A stretch of DNA of 64,000 bases. Source: Sulfitobacter sp. D7. GTDB lineage: Bacteria; Pseudomonadota; Alphaproteobacteria; Rhodobacterales; Rhodobacteraceae. A program made the position numbers and the translations under genes. The notes below the pieces were generated by a model that worked only from the letters and a program-made list of their open reading frames with translations, had not been told where the DNA came from and made no database searches. The DNA is taken from the NCBI RefSeq assembly GCF_003611275.1, contig NZ_CP020694.1:1736001-1800000 (forward strand). Direction: 5' to 3'. This document shows positions 1 through 8,668 of the stretch, in pieces (position 1 is the first letter of the stretch; every line of letters begins with the position of its first letter).

Positions 1-1
1 C

Positions 2-703
2 GATTGGGTTGTCAAAGGCGTCATGCTGTCGCTGCTCTTTGCCTCAGCTCTGGTCTGGGTGATTTTTGTTGCACGGGTGATGATCCTGCGATGGGAACGC
101 GGCGTGCTGCGCCGCCGGTATCGCGATTTGGACAAGGCAGGCTCGCTGGTTGCGGCGCGTGCGCGTTTCGCCAAACGCAAAGGCGTCATGGGGCAGATGG
201 TGCGTGCAGCCGAACGAGAGCGCGCAGCCTCGGGCGCCAGTGCCGGGATGAAGTCCGGGATCAAAGCCGGGATCAAGGAACGCGCGGGGTCGGAAATCGC
301 GCGGATTGAGGCCGGGGCCGCCCGGCGCATGGGGCTGGGGGCAGGGGTCTTGGCCAATGTCGGCTCGGTTGCACCCTTTGTTGGGCTGTTCGGCACCGTT
401 TGGGGGATCATGAACAGCTTCATCTCGATCTCAGAAAGCAACACCACCAATCTGGCCATCGTCGCGCCGGGCATTGCCGAGGCGTTGTTAGCCACGGCCA
501 TCGGCCTTGTCGCGGCGATCCCTGCGGTGATTTTCTACAACATCCTCGCGCGGGGCTTGGGGGGCTATAAGGTGATGCTGGCCGATGCGGGCGCGCTGGT
601 CGAGCGGACCTTGTCGCGCGATCTGGACCTTGCCGATGACGAGATGGCAGGGGCACGACCCGCCTACCATCTGGGGTCCGTTTCAGCCCCGGCGGCGGAG
701 TAG
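2..703 (+). CDS. exbB: ExbB/TolQ/MotA-family proton channel (5' end cut off)
   Basis: This is the inner-membrane proton channel subunit that powers TonB-dependent outer membrane transport. The frame is open to the window edge: codons reading DWVVKGV precede the first ATG at 23, so the true start lies upstream. One membrane segment is visible at residues 1-22 counted from that ATG. A paired segment follows at about 107-133, with the family signature [16 protein letters not shown], and another at 145-176. A long basic cytoplasmic stretch separates the first and second segments, as usual for ExbB. It is followed at once by exbD and tonB, which favours ExbB over TolQ. Confidence 0.9.
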   Translation, partial: DWVVKGVMLSLLFASALVWVIFVARVMILRWERGVLRRRYRDLDKAGSLVAARARFAKRKGVMGQMVRAAERERAASGASAGMKSGIKAGIKERAGSEIARIEAGAARRMGLGAGVLANVGSVAPFVGLFGTVWGIMNSFISISESNTTNLAIVAPGIAEALLATAIGLVAAIPAVIFYNILARGLGGYKVMLADAGALVERTLSRDLDLADDEMAGARPAYHLGSVSAPAAE

Positions 704-708
704 GCGGC

Positions 709-1167
709 GTGGGTGCGCGGCTACGCGGTGACGACGATGGCGATCTCAGCGAAAACAGCGAGATCAACGTCACCCCCTTTATCGATGTCATGTTGGTTCT
801 GCTGATCATCTTCATGATCGCGGCCCCGCTGTCGACGGTCGACATCCCGGTGGAACTGCCCGTAGCGGTCGCCGAAGCCCCGGAGCGCCCCGCCGAGCCG
901 GTTTTCATCACCATCACTGAAGACCTCGCCCTTTCAGTGGGCGAGACGGCCACGACGCACGACAGGCTTTATATCGACGTCGGCATCGCCACCTTGCAAA
1001 AACGCGACACGCGGATCTTCATCCGCGCGGATAAATCCGTGCCCTATGGTGAGTTCATGCGGGTGATGAACATCCTGCGCGCAGACGGGTTTCTGAAAGT
1101 CGGGCTGGTCGGACTGGATGAAAATGTAGAAGAGGCAGCCATGCCTGAGCCGGAGGCGGCGCAGTGA
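709..1167 (+). CDS. exbD: ExbD biopolymer transport protein
   Basis: ExbD is the single-pass partner of ExbB in the TonB motor. The 152-residue protein has a short cytoplasmic N terminus and then NVTPFIDVMLVLLIIFM at residues 20-36. The aspartate at 26 sits where the essential membrane aspartate of the family lies. A periplasmic domain follows. Translation starts at a GTG 5 bases after the exbB stop, and its last bases overlap the tonB start (GTGA), so the three genes form one tightly coupled operon. Length and layout are normal for the family. Confidence 0.92.
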   Translation: MGARLRGDDDGDLSENSEINVTPFIDVMLVLLIIFMIAAPLSTVDIPVELPVAVAEAPERPAEPVFITITEDLALSVGETATTHDRLYIDVGIATLQKRDTRIFIRADKSVPYGEFMRVMNILRADGFLKVGLVGLDENVEEAAMPEPEAAQ

Positions 1168-2009
1168 GCCTGACCTACGCCTCGCGCAGCGTCAGGCCCG
1201 TTTTCTGGGGCGTCGCGATCGCCCTAAGCGGTGCGCTGCATGCAGGGCTTCCCGTCTTGCTGCTTGATCAGCCCCCCGCCGCAGAACCCGCCGAGCCCAA
1301 GACAGAGGGGATTACCGGCGCGGTGATGTTCGATCTGTCGGATATCATCGCGGCCCCCTCGGCCTTGCAAGAAGACAGCGTGGCGCAAATCGAGGCCCAG
1401 GATGCGCCGACGGTAACCGAAAGCCCTGAAGTTTTGGAGGCCGCTAAGGCCGCCGAACAGCCAATTCTAAGTCAGATACCCTATGACGTTGAGGACGAGA
1501 GCCTGAAATTCGGCGTGGCCGCCCCCGAGCCCGAAGCCGAGACGGAGGAGGTGGCCGAAGAGATCGCCGCCGAGCAGGACCCCGAGCAAATCGACGCGGA
1601 AAGCCAGATCGGCGCCGAGGCGCGGCAGGCCTCTGAGCAGTCTGTCGCCGGGGTTGAGGCAGACACCGAAGCGGAAACCGCCAAGGCTGAAAGTGAAGGG
1701 CTGACCGCCGAACAGACGGAAGAGATCCGCGACTGGCAGAAAAACATCGTGTTGTTGATCAGCGGTGGCAAAACCTATCCGGCCAAGGCGCGCAACGACC
1801 GGATCGAAGGCGAGGTGCAGGTGCGTTTCACGCTGGACCGCTACGGCGCGCTGATCGCGGCTGAGGTGGCGCAATCCTCGGGTTCAGAAATCCTCGACAT
1901 GGCTGCCGTGCAGACGGTCAAGACGCTGGAAAAGATGCCCACGCCGCCCAACTATCTGAAAGGCGACGAATTCACACTGATCATCCCGCTGCGTTATAGT
2001 TTCAGGTGA
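1164..2009 (+). CDS. tonB: TonB-family energy transducer
   Basis: TonB spans the periplasm and passes proton-motive energy to outer membrane receptors. The 281-residue protein has a membrane anchor at about residues 12-34 and a long linker. The C-terminal TonB domain covers about 195-281, with the typical YPAKARNDRIEGEVQVRF start and a final PTPPNY-like segment. The linker is rich in glutamate and alanine and poor in proline, unlike the classical Pro-Lys/Pro-Glu linker. The GTG start overlaps the exbD stop. The 3' end overlaps the convergent dehydrogenase gene by 16 bases. Confidence 0.88.
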   Translation: MSLTYASRSVRPVFWGVAIALSGALHAGLPVLLLDQPPAAEPAEPKTEGITGAVMFDLSDIIAAPSALQEDSVAQIEAQDAPTVTESPEVLEAAKAAEQPILSQIPYDVEDESLKFGVAAPEPEAETEEVAEEIAAEQDPEQIDAESQIGAEARQASEQSVAGVEADTEAETAKAESEGLTAEQTEEIRDWQKNIVLLISGGKTYPAKARNDRIEGEVQVRFTLDRYGALIAAEVAQSSGSEILDMAAVQTVKTLEKMPTPPNYLKGDEFTLIIPLRYSFR

Positions 2010-3094
2010 ACCATATCGCGCTCTATGTCTTGCACCGTTGCGCAGCCGCTTAGCAACATAGCGATTTCCAACTCGTCGCGCAGCAAGCGCAACACATGGC
2101 TGACGCCCAGATCGCCAGCCACCGCCAATCCGCAGGCGATGGGCCGCCCGATCAAAACGGCCTTTGCCCCGAGGGCCAGCGCGATCAGGATATCGACCCC
2201 GCGCCGGATGCCTCCGTCCATCAACACAGGGTAATCCGGTCCGACCTTGGCAACTATGGCGGGCAGGGCGCTTAGCGTTGAGGGCGCGCGGTCCAGCACC
2301 CGGCCACCATGGTTTGACACGATAACGCCCGCCGCGCCGATCCTCTGCGCCTGCGCTGCATCTTCGGGATGCAGGACGCCTTTCAGCAGCAGCGGAGCCT
2401 CTAACGTCTCGATCAGCCAAGCGATATCAGCCCATGTGGGCAGGGTCTCGGCGATGTGGTCAAAGATGATCGACTGCGCGTCTTCACGCGGCGTGAAGGC
2501 AGGCGGCGTGAACCGCGCGAGATTGACCGCGCTGACATCGGGCGGCAGCTGAAACTGGGCCTCGATTTCGCGGTCCCGCACCCCTTGGACGGGCGCATCA
2601 ATGGTCAGGATCAATCTGGTGAAACCCGCGTCCAGTGCCATCTGCGCAAGCGCTTGCGTGGCCTCTCTGCTCCCCAACCAGTGCAGCTGAAACCAGTCAC
2701 TGCCGGGGCCGCTGCTGCGCACCCTGTCGAGCGGTTCGCTGCTCTGCGCGCTCAGCACCATCTTGATCGACTGGGCCTCGGCCGCGCGGGCGGTTGCGCT
2801 CTCGCCTGCGTCATGCAGCAGTCGGTGATAGGCAAAGGGCGCAATCAGAAAGGGCGCAACAAGCTTTTGTCCCAGCAGCGACACCTCTGTCGACCCGCCC
2901 CGCAGATCGCGCAACATCCGTGGCGTGACCTCAGCCTGCTGAAAAGCGGTTTCATTGGCTGAAGCAGTCTGCCCATCCCCGGCACCGGCCAAGAAATACG
3001 CGCGGTTGCGTTGGCTCATCCCTGCGCGTGCACGGCTGTAATAATCGTTCAATGTGCGGGGCAATTGGTCTGGATCAGGCGCTGTAAAACTCAA
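1994..3094 (-). CDS. FMN-dependent alpha-hydroxy-acid dehydrogenase (LldD/mandelate dehydrogenase family)
   Basis: The family oxidises L-2-hydroxy acids such as lactate, glycolate or mandelate to 2-oxo acids using FMN. The C-terminal half carries LLKGVLHPEDA (substrate/FMN lysine), SNHGGRVLD with the catalytic histidine, and the phosphate-binding run MDGGIRRGVDILIALALGA. The start is uncertain: no ATG lies near the N terminus. I chose the TTG preceded by GGAG at 8 bases; another TTG lies at 3112. It lies 177-195 bases downstream of tcuB on the same strand, so it may be read with the tricarboxylate genes. The substrate cannot be told from sequence. Confidence 0.85.
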   Translation of the reverse strand: MSFTAPDPDQLPRTLNDYYSRARAGMSQRNRAYFLAGAGDGQTASANETAFQQAEVTPRMLRDLRGGSTEVSLLGQKLVAPFLIAPFAYHRLLHDAGESATARAAEAQSIKMVLSAQSSEPLDRVRSSGPGSDWFQLHWLGSREATQALAQMALDAGFTRLILTIDAPVQGVRDREIEAQFQLPPDVSAVNLARFTPPAFTPREDAQSIIFDHIAETLPTWADIAWLIETLEAPLLLKGVLHPEDAAQAQRIGAAGVIVSNHGGRVLDRAPSTLSALPAIVAKVGPDYPVLMDGGIRRGVDILIALALGAKAVLIGRPIACGLAVAGDLGVSHVLRLLRDELEIAMLLSGCATVQDIERDMVHLKL

Positions 3095-3289
3095 TGTTCC
3101 GGCTCCATGCAACGCCCGACCCTGTAAGCCGCCAAAGCCTAAGCTTCAGCGGATAGGCGCTTTTTACCGCAATTGGATGCTGGGTAAAACCCAATGCTGG
3201 CCTTATCGGCTCAGAGGATGAAAATTCCCAACATCGGTTTTGTCATGAACCTGCGCCGCCGCGCGCCCCGCCCCGCTGTACCATTTCGC

Positions 3290-4357
3290 TCAAACCGCCT
3301 CACGCCGCTGCGCATCCCTTACCAAAGCCGCCATTCGGTAAAACCCATGGGCCATTTTGGTGAAGGGTGTCAGCAAAAAGAACGCGAGCACGGCGCCGAG
3401 GTGTATAACCAACAGCCCCGGCATCCAGCCAGAACCGCTTGCCGCATAGAGCAACAGCCCGCTCAGCCCGACAAACCCCAGCAACCCGGTAAAGGCGATC
3501 TCTCCGCCAAAGGCATTGGTCGCACCGAGCGATTTGTCCGACCGCAGCTTGAGCCAGACCATCTTGCCACAGCCCAACACCAACAGAACACCGCCCGACA
3601 GTCCAAGGATTTTGGGGGCGGAGAACAGCCCGTAAGGAGCGGGCATACCAAGCAGGTAGTGCATAAGCGTCGCCACGCTGGTCGAAGCAAAGCACAACAG
3701 AAAGCCGTACATGATTGCCTGATGCGCATAGCGGCGGGCGTGGGTGAAACGGTCTTCGTCTTCAAAGTTGCAACCGTCGCCGTGCCCGCCCTTGAGATTG
3801 CGCATATACGCGATTGAGGCAACGGCCCCGCGCAGATGCGAGAGGCGAACCGGGGCACCGCCGACGGTTTGCCAGTAACGGCGCAGCCCGATGGCGATGC
3901 TGATCAGCGGAAACAGAAAGGCGGGCAGAAAGATCGACACCATCGCATTGTGAGACAGCACCGCATAGAAACCTTCGCCTCCTGCGGCGGCCAGCGCACG
4001 GGCAGCCCAGAACAGCAGGGCAAAGCCCACGACAGTGGCGAGCACGATGGCGAGGCCGTTTTTCTGGAACGTTTTCCCGGCGGCACGTGGAAAGGCGAAC
4101 TCCTCCCAACTGTCTTGGCGCACATCGGCCAAGGCTTGGGGCAGGTTCAGGTCAAACTCATGCGGAGCGGTGTATTGGCAGGCGTAATAGCAGCCCCGGC
4201 AGTTGTGACAAAGGTTCGCCAGTTGCGTTAAATCCCCGTCAGAAAAGGCGCGTTCGGCCTGAAGGGCAGGGAAGACCGAACAGTAGCCCTCGCAATAGCG
4301 GCAGGCGTTGCAGATTTCGGCCTGACGGCGTGCTTCTTGGAGTAGATCAATTTGCAT
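3290..4357 (-). CDS. tcuB: TcuB-like membrane iron-sulfur electron-transfer protein
   Basis: In Salmonella TcuB reoxidises the FAD of TcuA and passes electrons to the membrane. Here the 355-residue protein begins with two cysteine clusters (C16, C19, C22, C26 and C50, C53, C56, C60), suited to two 4Fe-4S centres. Several hydrophobic helices follow from about residue 100 on. This is the CitB/TcuB layout. AAGGAGG lies 9 bases before the ATG. The gene overlaps tcuA by 11 bases, so the two are translated together. Naming follows domain order and context; the partner is clear, the exact substrate of the pair is inferred. Confidence 0.86.
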   Translation of the reverse strand: MQIDLLQEARRQAEICNACRYCEGYCSVFPALQAERAFSDGDLTQLANLCHNCRGCYYACQYTAPHEFDLNLPQALADVRQDSWEEFAFPRAAGKTFQKNGLAIVLATVVGFALLFWAARALAAAGGEGFYAVLSHNAMVSIFLPAFLFPLISIAIGLRRYWQTVGGAPVRLSHLRGAVASIAYMRNLKGGHGDGCNFEDEDRFTHARRYAHQAIMYGFLLCFASTSVATLMHYLLGMPAPYGLFSAPKILGLSGGVLLVLGCGKMVWLKLRSDKSLGATNAFGGEIAFTGLLGFVGLSGLLLYAASGSGWMPGLLVIHLGAVLAFFLLTPFTKMAHGFYRMAALVRDAQRREAV

Positions 4358-5732
4358 GGGCTGCGGCCTCCTTGCCTGCGATACGTCCGAAGACGGTGCC
4401 GATGGTCATGCCAAATCCGGCAAGATAGCCTTGGCCCAAGATCGAGCCCGCCATGGTTTCGCCCGCCGCCCAGAGGTTGCTGACAGGGCGGTCGCCGATG
4501 GAGCATTGCGCGTTTTCATCTACTTTCAGGCCAAGGTAGGTAAAGGTGACGCCGGTCCTGAGGGAATAGCCGTAGAACGGCGGCTCGGTGATCGGTCGCG
4601 CCCAGTTTGTCTTGGGCGGGGTCAGACCCGTGGTCGCCACGCCATCAAGTTCGGTTGGGTGGAAGTTACTTTGATCGCCGCAGGCTTCGTTGAACTCGGC
4701 CACGGTGTGCTCCAGCGCATCAGCAGGCAGGCCCATCTTTCCCGCCAGTTCCGCCAGCGTATCGGCTTTGATCGGTGGGAAGACCGAAGGCATGAACAGG
4801 TTCAGCGATTTCGCGTCGATGATGACATAGCCGACTTGGTCAGGCTGCGCAGCCACCAGACGACCCCAGATGGCGTAGCGTTTGGGCCAGACATCCTCGC
4901 CCTCGTCATAGAACCGCTGTGCGTCCTTGTTGACGACGATGGAGAAGGGCACGCAATCCAACCGCGTGACGATTCCGCCGTCGAACTTTGGCGCGCGCCC
5001 GTCGATGGCGACCGCGTGGCACTGCGTCGGGTCGCCCACCTGTGCGATGCCTTGGTCCAGCAGATTGGCCAGCACCACGCCGCGATTGTAGGGCGTTCCC
5101 CGGATCAGGAAATTCTTCGCCGCTGGCCCCCATGCCCGGGCGAGCCAGTCGGTATCCGCCTGAAAGCCGCCAGAGGCAACGACGACGGATTTGGGCGAGA
5201 GGCTCTTGGCCGCCCCCTCATGGGTATAATCCACCCGTGTCACCCGGTCGCCTTCCAGTTCCAGATGGGTCACGGCAGCTTCATAGAGCACATCCACGCC
5301 CAGCCCTTCGGCGGTGCGGTAATAGGCGTTTACAAGGCTTTTGCCACCGCCGCGAAAGAAGGCGTTGGTCCGCGCCAGTGACAGAGTGCCCGAGAGCGAC
5401 GGCTGAAACCGCACGCCATGTTCTTCCATCCATGGCAGGCATTCCTCAGAGGTGCGGATGGCGAGGCGTGCGAGATGCTCATCGGTCTTGCCACCCGTCA
5501 CCTTCATCAGGTCCGCAAGATATTCGTCTTCGGTGTAGCTTTCGACCAGCGGCCCCAGTGGCCCGTGGTGCATACAGCGGAAGTTACGGGTGTGGCGCGA
5601 ATTGCCGCCCCGGTACGGTTTTGGCGCGGTCTCAAGGATCAGCACGCGGGCGCCCGTTTCGGCGGCGGTGATCGCGGCACAAAGCGCCGCATTGCCGCCG
5701 CCGATCACGACGATATCGTAAGCCTCGGTCAC
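4347..5732 (-). CDS. tcuA: FAD-dependent tricarballylate dehydrogenase TcuA
   Basis: TcuA oxidises tricarballylate to cis-aconitate, letting cells grow on this citrate analogue. The 461-residue flavoprotein of the fumarate reductase/succinate dehydrogenase type opens with the dinucleotide fold VVIGGGNAALCAAITAA (residues 8-24). The family continuation GGNSRHTRN follows. The C terminus carries the second FAD contact, LWAAGETMAGSILGQGYLAG. The length matches Salmonella TcuA closely. The GTG start overlaps the gntR stop (GTGA), placing regulator, dehydrogenase and tcuB in one operon. A related dehydrogenase for another polycarboxylate remains possible. Confidence 0.87.
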   Translation of the reverse strand: MTEAYDIVVIGGGNAALCAAITAAETGARVLILETAPKPYRGGNSRHTRNFRCMHHGPLGPLVESYTEDEYLADLMKVTGGKTDEHLARLAIRTSEECLPWMEEHGVRFQPSLSGTLSLARTNAFFRGGGKSLVNAYYRTAEGLGVDVLYEAAVTHLELEGDRVTRVDYTHEGAAKSLSPKSVVVASGGFQADTDWLARAWGPAAKNFLIRGTPYNRGVVLANLLDQGIAQVGDPTQCHAVAIDGRAPKFDGGIVTRLDCVPFSIVVNKDAQRFYDEGEDVWPKRYAIWGRLVAAQPDQVGYVIIDAKSLNLFMPSVFPPIKADTLAELAGKMGLPADALEHTVAEFNEACGDQSNFHPTELDGVATTGLTPPKTNWARPITEPPFYGYSLRTGVTFTYLGLKVDENAQCSIGDRPVSNLWAAGETMAGSILGQGYLAGFGMTIGTVFGRIAGKEAAAHAN

Positions 5733-6409
5733 AGCAGGTCTCCGTCATAGGTCTCACCGCGCGAGGGCTGCGCGCGCAGGGCGCGCACCCGGACCCGTTG
5801 GGCCGCTTCGATATGCGCGCGCATCGCCGCTTCGGCGAGGGCGGCATCACGGGCCTTGATCGCATCCAGAACGCCAAAATGTTCCTCCACCGCTTTCTCG
5901 GCCCGGTCAGGATCGGTGAGCGTCGTCGGTCCGAGGATCATCAGCGTCTTTTGCAGCGTATGGATCGACCGGGTCAGGAAACGGTTCTTCGCGGCGTCCA
6001 GAAGGGCTGCGTGGAACTGGCGGTTGAGGGTGAAGGCTTCGGGCACGTTGCCCAAGGTGGCGAGCGACTGGTTCATGTCCTGAAGTTCTTCGATTTCGAT
6101 ATCCGAGGCGGCGCGGGCGGCCAGCCGCGCGGCGGTGCCCTCCAACACGGCGCGCATCTCGTAAAGCTCCATCACCTCAGCATAGTCCAGTGTGCGGATA
6201 CTCGCCCCTTGGCGGGGGATATGGGCCACGACGCCATCGGCCTCCAACTGTCGGATCGCTTCGCGCACGGGGGTCCGGGAGACGCCCAAGCGCTCGGCCA
6301 ACTCCGTTTCACGCAGGCGGTCGCCGGGGTTGAGCCGTCCGGCGCGAAGTTCATCCATCAACTGATTGTAGGCAGAGTTGCCTTGCGGTGTGCGGTCTTC
6401 TTCGCTCAT
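5729..6409 (-). CDS. GntR-family (FCD subfamily) transcriptional regulator
   Basis: This 226-residue regulator has an N-terminal winged helix-turn-helix (about 10-75, with LAERLGVSRTPVREAIRQLE). An all-helical FCD ligand domain follows (about 80-205), whose histidines in NRQFHAALL, VEEHFGVLDAI and AMRAHIEAAQ are the usual metal ligands. I chose the ATG before SEEDRTPQG because a strong GGAGGGGG sits 5 bases upstream; the reading frame stays open further upstream without such a site. It is the first gene of the tcuAB operon and probably controls it through the inverted repeat in its own promoter. Salmonella uses a LysR-type regulator, TcuR, in this role instead. Confidence 0.9.
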   Translation of the reverse strand: MSEEDRTPQGNSAYNQLMDELRAGRLNPGDRLRETELAERLGVSRTPVREAIRQLEADGVVAHIPRQGASIRTLDYAEVMELYEMRAVLEGTAARLAARAASDIEIEELQDMNQSLATLGNVPEAFTLNRQFHAALLDAAKNRFLTRSIHTLQKTLMILGPTTLTDPDRAEKAVEEHFGVLDAIKARDAALAEAAMRAHIEAAQRVRVRALRAQPSRGETYDGDLL

Positions 6410-6440
6410 GAAACCCCCTCCGATAGGTATTGCATACAGG

Positions 6441-6458
6441 TGGATACAATCGTATCCA
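6441..6458. promoter_or_regulatory. Candidate GntR operator: perfect inverted repeat
   Basis: TGGATACAATCGTATCCA has perfect 7-base arms around AATC, in the 88-base gap between divergent gntR-tcuAB and the AbrB-type gene. A weaker related element, ATTGCATAC, lies just to its left. FCD-type GntR proteins commonly bind short palindromes containing GTAT/ATAC, so autoregulation of both divergent units is the likely reading. This is inference from position and symmetry. Confidence 0.55.
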
Positions 6459-6497
6459 GAAAGGGTCAAGCCCGGAAGAAGAAGTAAGTTGAACCCT

Positions 6498-7544
6498 ATG
6501 CGCCTCTCCCAACCGACCCGCCGTCGTGCGCTGACCTTGATCCTCGCCGCGGCTGGAACTTTGCTCTTTTGGTGGCTCAATCTGCCGCTGCCATTCCTTT
6601 TCGGGCCGATGGCCGCCTGCCTTATCGCGGCATTGTCGAACGTGCCGATCAAAGGCTTCGGCCAAGTCTCGGTCGCGGCGCGCACGATCCTTGGGGTGGC
6701 GGTGGGGGCCTCGATCACGCCTGACCTTTTCCACCAACTGCCACAGATGGCGATGTCGGTGGCGCTGGTCCCGGTCTTTATCGCGCTGATCGGGATTATC
6801 GGCGTCCCTTTCTTTCGGCATGTTTGGGGGTTCGACGCGCCGACGGCCTATTACGCCGCGATGCCGGGCGGCTTGCAGGACATGGTGATCTTTGGCACCG
6901 AAGCAGGGGGCGATCCGCGGGCGTTGTCATTGATCCATGCCACGCGGGTGTTGATCATCGTCACCCTCGCGCCTGCTTTCTTGACGCTGGCTTACGGGGC
7001 GGGGCTGACCAATCCCATCGGCGCGCCGGTGACGGAACTGCCGGTGGGGGAGATGGCCTTGATGGCGGCCGCAGCCCTGATCGGTTGGAAGGGAGGAGAG
7101 CGGATCGGCCTGTTCGGCGCGTCCATCCTTGGCCCCATGATCGTGACCGCCGTTCTGTCACTCTCGGGCCTGATCCACAGCCGCCCGCCAGCCGAGGCCA
7201 TCCTTGCCGCGCAGTTCTTTATCGGCTGCGGAATCGGCGTGCATTTTCTGGGCGTGACATGGGGCGAGCTGACACGGGTGGTGCTGGCAGGCATCGCCTA
7301 TGTGCTGGTGCTCGCCGTCTTGGCCGCAGGTTTCACCGGGCTCGTCACTTGGGCCGGGTTGGGCGATCCGGTCGAGGCGTTCCTTGCCTTCGCGCCGGGC
7401 GGGCAGGCCGAGATGACGGTGCTGGCCATCGTCACCGGCGCGGATCTGGGTTTTGTCATCACGCACCACCTGACCCGTATTGTGCTGGTGATCGTCGGCG
7501 CGCCGCTGGTCGCGGGACTTATGGCGCGTAGACGGAAGGGTTGA
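6498..7544 (+). CDS. AbrB-type multispanning membrane protein (AbrB/AmoA-like permease family)
   Basis: This 348-residue hydrophobic protein has about ten membrane helices and an internal duplication. Glycine-rich AMPGGLQDMV (first half) matches FAPGGQAEMTV (second half). The family is often labelled AbrB family transcriptional regulator in databases, but the sequence is clearly a membrane protein and not the small DNA-binding AbrB. A TTG in the same frame 9 bases upstream is an alternative start. It diverges from gntR-tcuAB and shares the operator region, so a transport role for the tricarboxylate or a product is plausible. A second family member lies near 61.3 kb. Confidence 0.8.
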   Translation: MRLSQPTRRRALTLILAAAGTLLFWWLNLPLPFLFGPMAACLIAALSNVPIKGFGQVSVAARTILGVAVGASITPDLFHQLPQMAMSVALVPVFIALIGIIGVPFFRHVWGFDAPTAYYAAMPGGLQDMVIFGTEAGGDPRALSLIHATRVLIIVTLAPAFLTLAYGAGLTNPIGAPVTELPVGEMALMAAAALIGWKGGERIGLFGASILGPMIVTAVLSLSGLIHSRPPAEAILAAQFFIGCGIGVHFLGVTWGELTRVVLAGIAYVLVLAVLAAGFTGLVTWAGLGDPVEAFLAFAPGGQAEMTVLAIVTGADLGFVITHHLTRIVLVIVGAPLVAGLMARRRKG

Positions 7545-8493
7545 TCATATGGATCGGCGCGCCTGCCGCAAAGCCATTCACCTGTTCAAAAATATCGGTG
7601 AATTGCTTGTCGAATTCGTCTTCGGTGACAAAGCCGATATGCGGGCTGGCGATCAATCTGGGGTGCGAGAGGAGCGGGTCATTGGGATCCGTTAGCGGCT
7701 CGGTATCAAAGACATCCACTGCCGCTGCGCCCAGATGCCCGGCGTTGAGCGCTTGCAGCAGCGCGCCTTCGGCAATCAGCCCGGCGCGGGAGGTGTTCAC
7801 CAGAACCGCGCGGGGCGACATGGCGCTGAGGTCTTCCGCGGTGACACTGCCGCGGGTCTCAGGTGTCAGCCGCAGATGCAGGGAGACCACGTCGCAGGAC
7901 CCGAAAAACGCCGCGCGGCTTTCGGCGACGGTCTCACCATCCGCTTTCGCCCGCGCGCGTCCGGCGTCAGAGCCCCACCAGTTAACATCCATGCCAAAGG
8001 CGCGGGCATAATCGGACACAACACGCCCGATGCGCCCATAGCCATAAAGCCCCAGCCGCCGCCCGCGCAGGCTGCGTCCGACCCCCATCTGCCAGTTGCC
8101 CGCCTTGGCGCTCGCCATCTGCTGCGGCAGTTGCCGCATGGCTGAAAGGATCAGTGCAAAGGTTAGTTCAGCTGCCGCGTGGTTGGCCCCATCCGCGCCT
8201 TTGTTGGAACACAGCAGCACGCCCTGATCGGTGCAGGCCGCGACATCCACATGCGGATAAGCGCCACGTTGCGAGATCAGGCGCAGGTTCGGCAGGCGCT
8301 CAAGCAGCCCCCGCGTAACCTTGGTCCGCTCGCGAAAGAGCACCACGCAATCGGCATCCTGCAAACGGTCGGCCAAGACCGCCTCGTCAGGCTGATGATC
8401 CGTCCAGACGGTCACGTCGTGTCCCGCCAGCAGGTCAAAGCAAGGCAACCCGCGCAGGGTGTCGAACCAGTCGTCGAGGATATGGACCTTCAT
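7519..8493 (-). CDS. D-isomer-specific 2-hydroxyacid dehydrogenase (NAD-dependent)
   Basis: This 324-residue oxidoreductase interconverts a 2-oxo acid and a D-2-hydroxy acid. The C-terminal NAD domain carries GRRLGLYGYGRIGRVVSDYA (Rossmann glycine motif). The catalytic residues follow in order: Arg in VNTSRAGLI, Glu in DVFDTEP, and His in SPHIGF. It is the last gene of the minus-strand tctC-tctAB chain, starting 9 bases after the small gene before it. Its 3' end overlaps the AbrB-type gene by 26 bases in a convergent arrangement. The substrate is unknown; a product of the tricarboxylate pathway is likely from context. Confidence 0.88.
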   Translation of the reverse strand: MKVHILDDWFDTLRGLPCFDLLAGHDVTVWTDHQPDEAVLADRLQDADCVVLFRERTKVTRGLLERLPNLRLISQRGAYPHVDVAACTDQGVLLCSNKGADGANHAAAELTFALILSAMRQLPQQMASAKAGNWQMGVGRSLRGRRLGLYGYGRIGRVVSDYARAFGMDVNWWGSDAGRARAKADGETVAESRAAFFGSCDVVSLHLRLTPETRGSVTAEDLSAMSPRAVLVNTSRAGLIAEGALLQALNAGHLGAAAVDVFDTEPLTDPNDPLLSHPRLIASPHIGFVTEDEFDKQFTDIFEQVNGFAAGAPIHMINPSVYAP

Positions 8494-8502
8494 CCCGGCA
8501 CC

Positions 8503-8658
8503 TTATGCGGATAGCGCGTTGATCGCTTTGCTGACCCGCTCATGCAGGATCAGCAGATCAGGGTCGCGGTCCTTCTGCGTGCCGATGCTGGCGATCAACT
8601 CGGCGCGCAGTTTTTCCAGATCACGGCGGGCGACGTGGATTTTCTCGTAATTGGTCAT
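8503..8658 (-). CDS. Small hypothetical protein, 51 residues
   Basis: A short reading frame begins MTNYEKIHVARRDLEKLRAE and ends VSKAINALSA; an adjacent in-frame ATG at 8661 could add one Met. It is charged and probably helical, with a heptad-like spacing of Leu and Ile. It sits exactly between the universal stress gene (10 bases upstream) and the D-2-hydroxyacid dehydrogenase (9 bases downstream), leaving no room for anything else, which supports it being translated. I do not recognise a family. It could be a small regulatory or stabilising subunit of a neighbour. Confidence 0.65.
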   Translation of the reverse strand: MTNYEKIHVARRDLEKLRAELIASIGTQKDRDPDLLILHERVSKAINALSA

Positions 8659-8668
8659 CATTCGCTTC

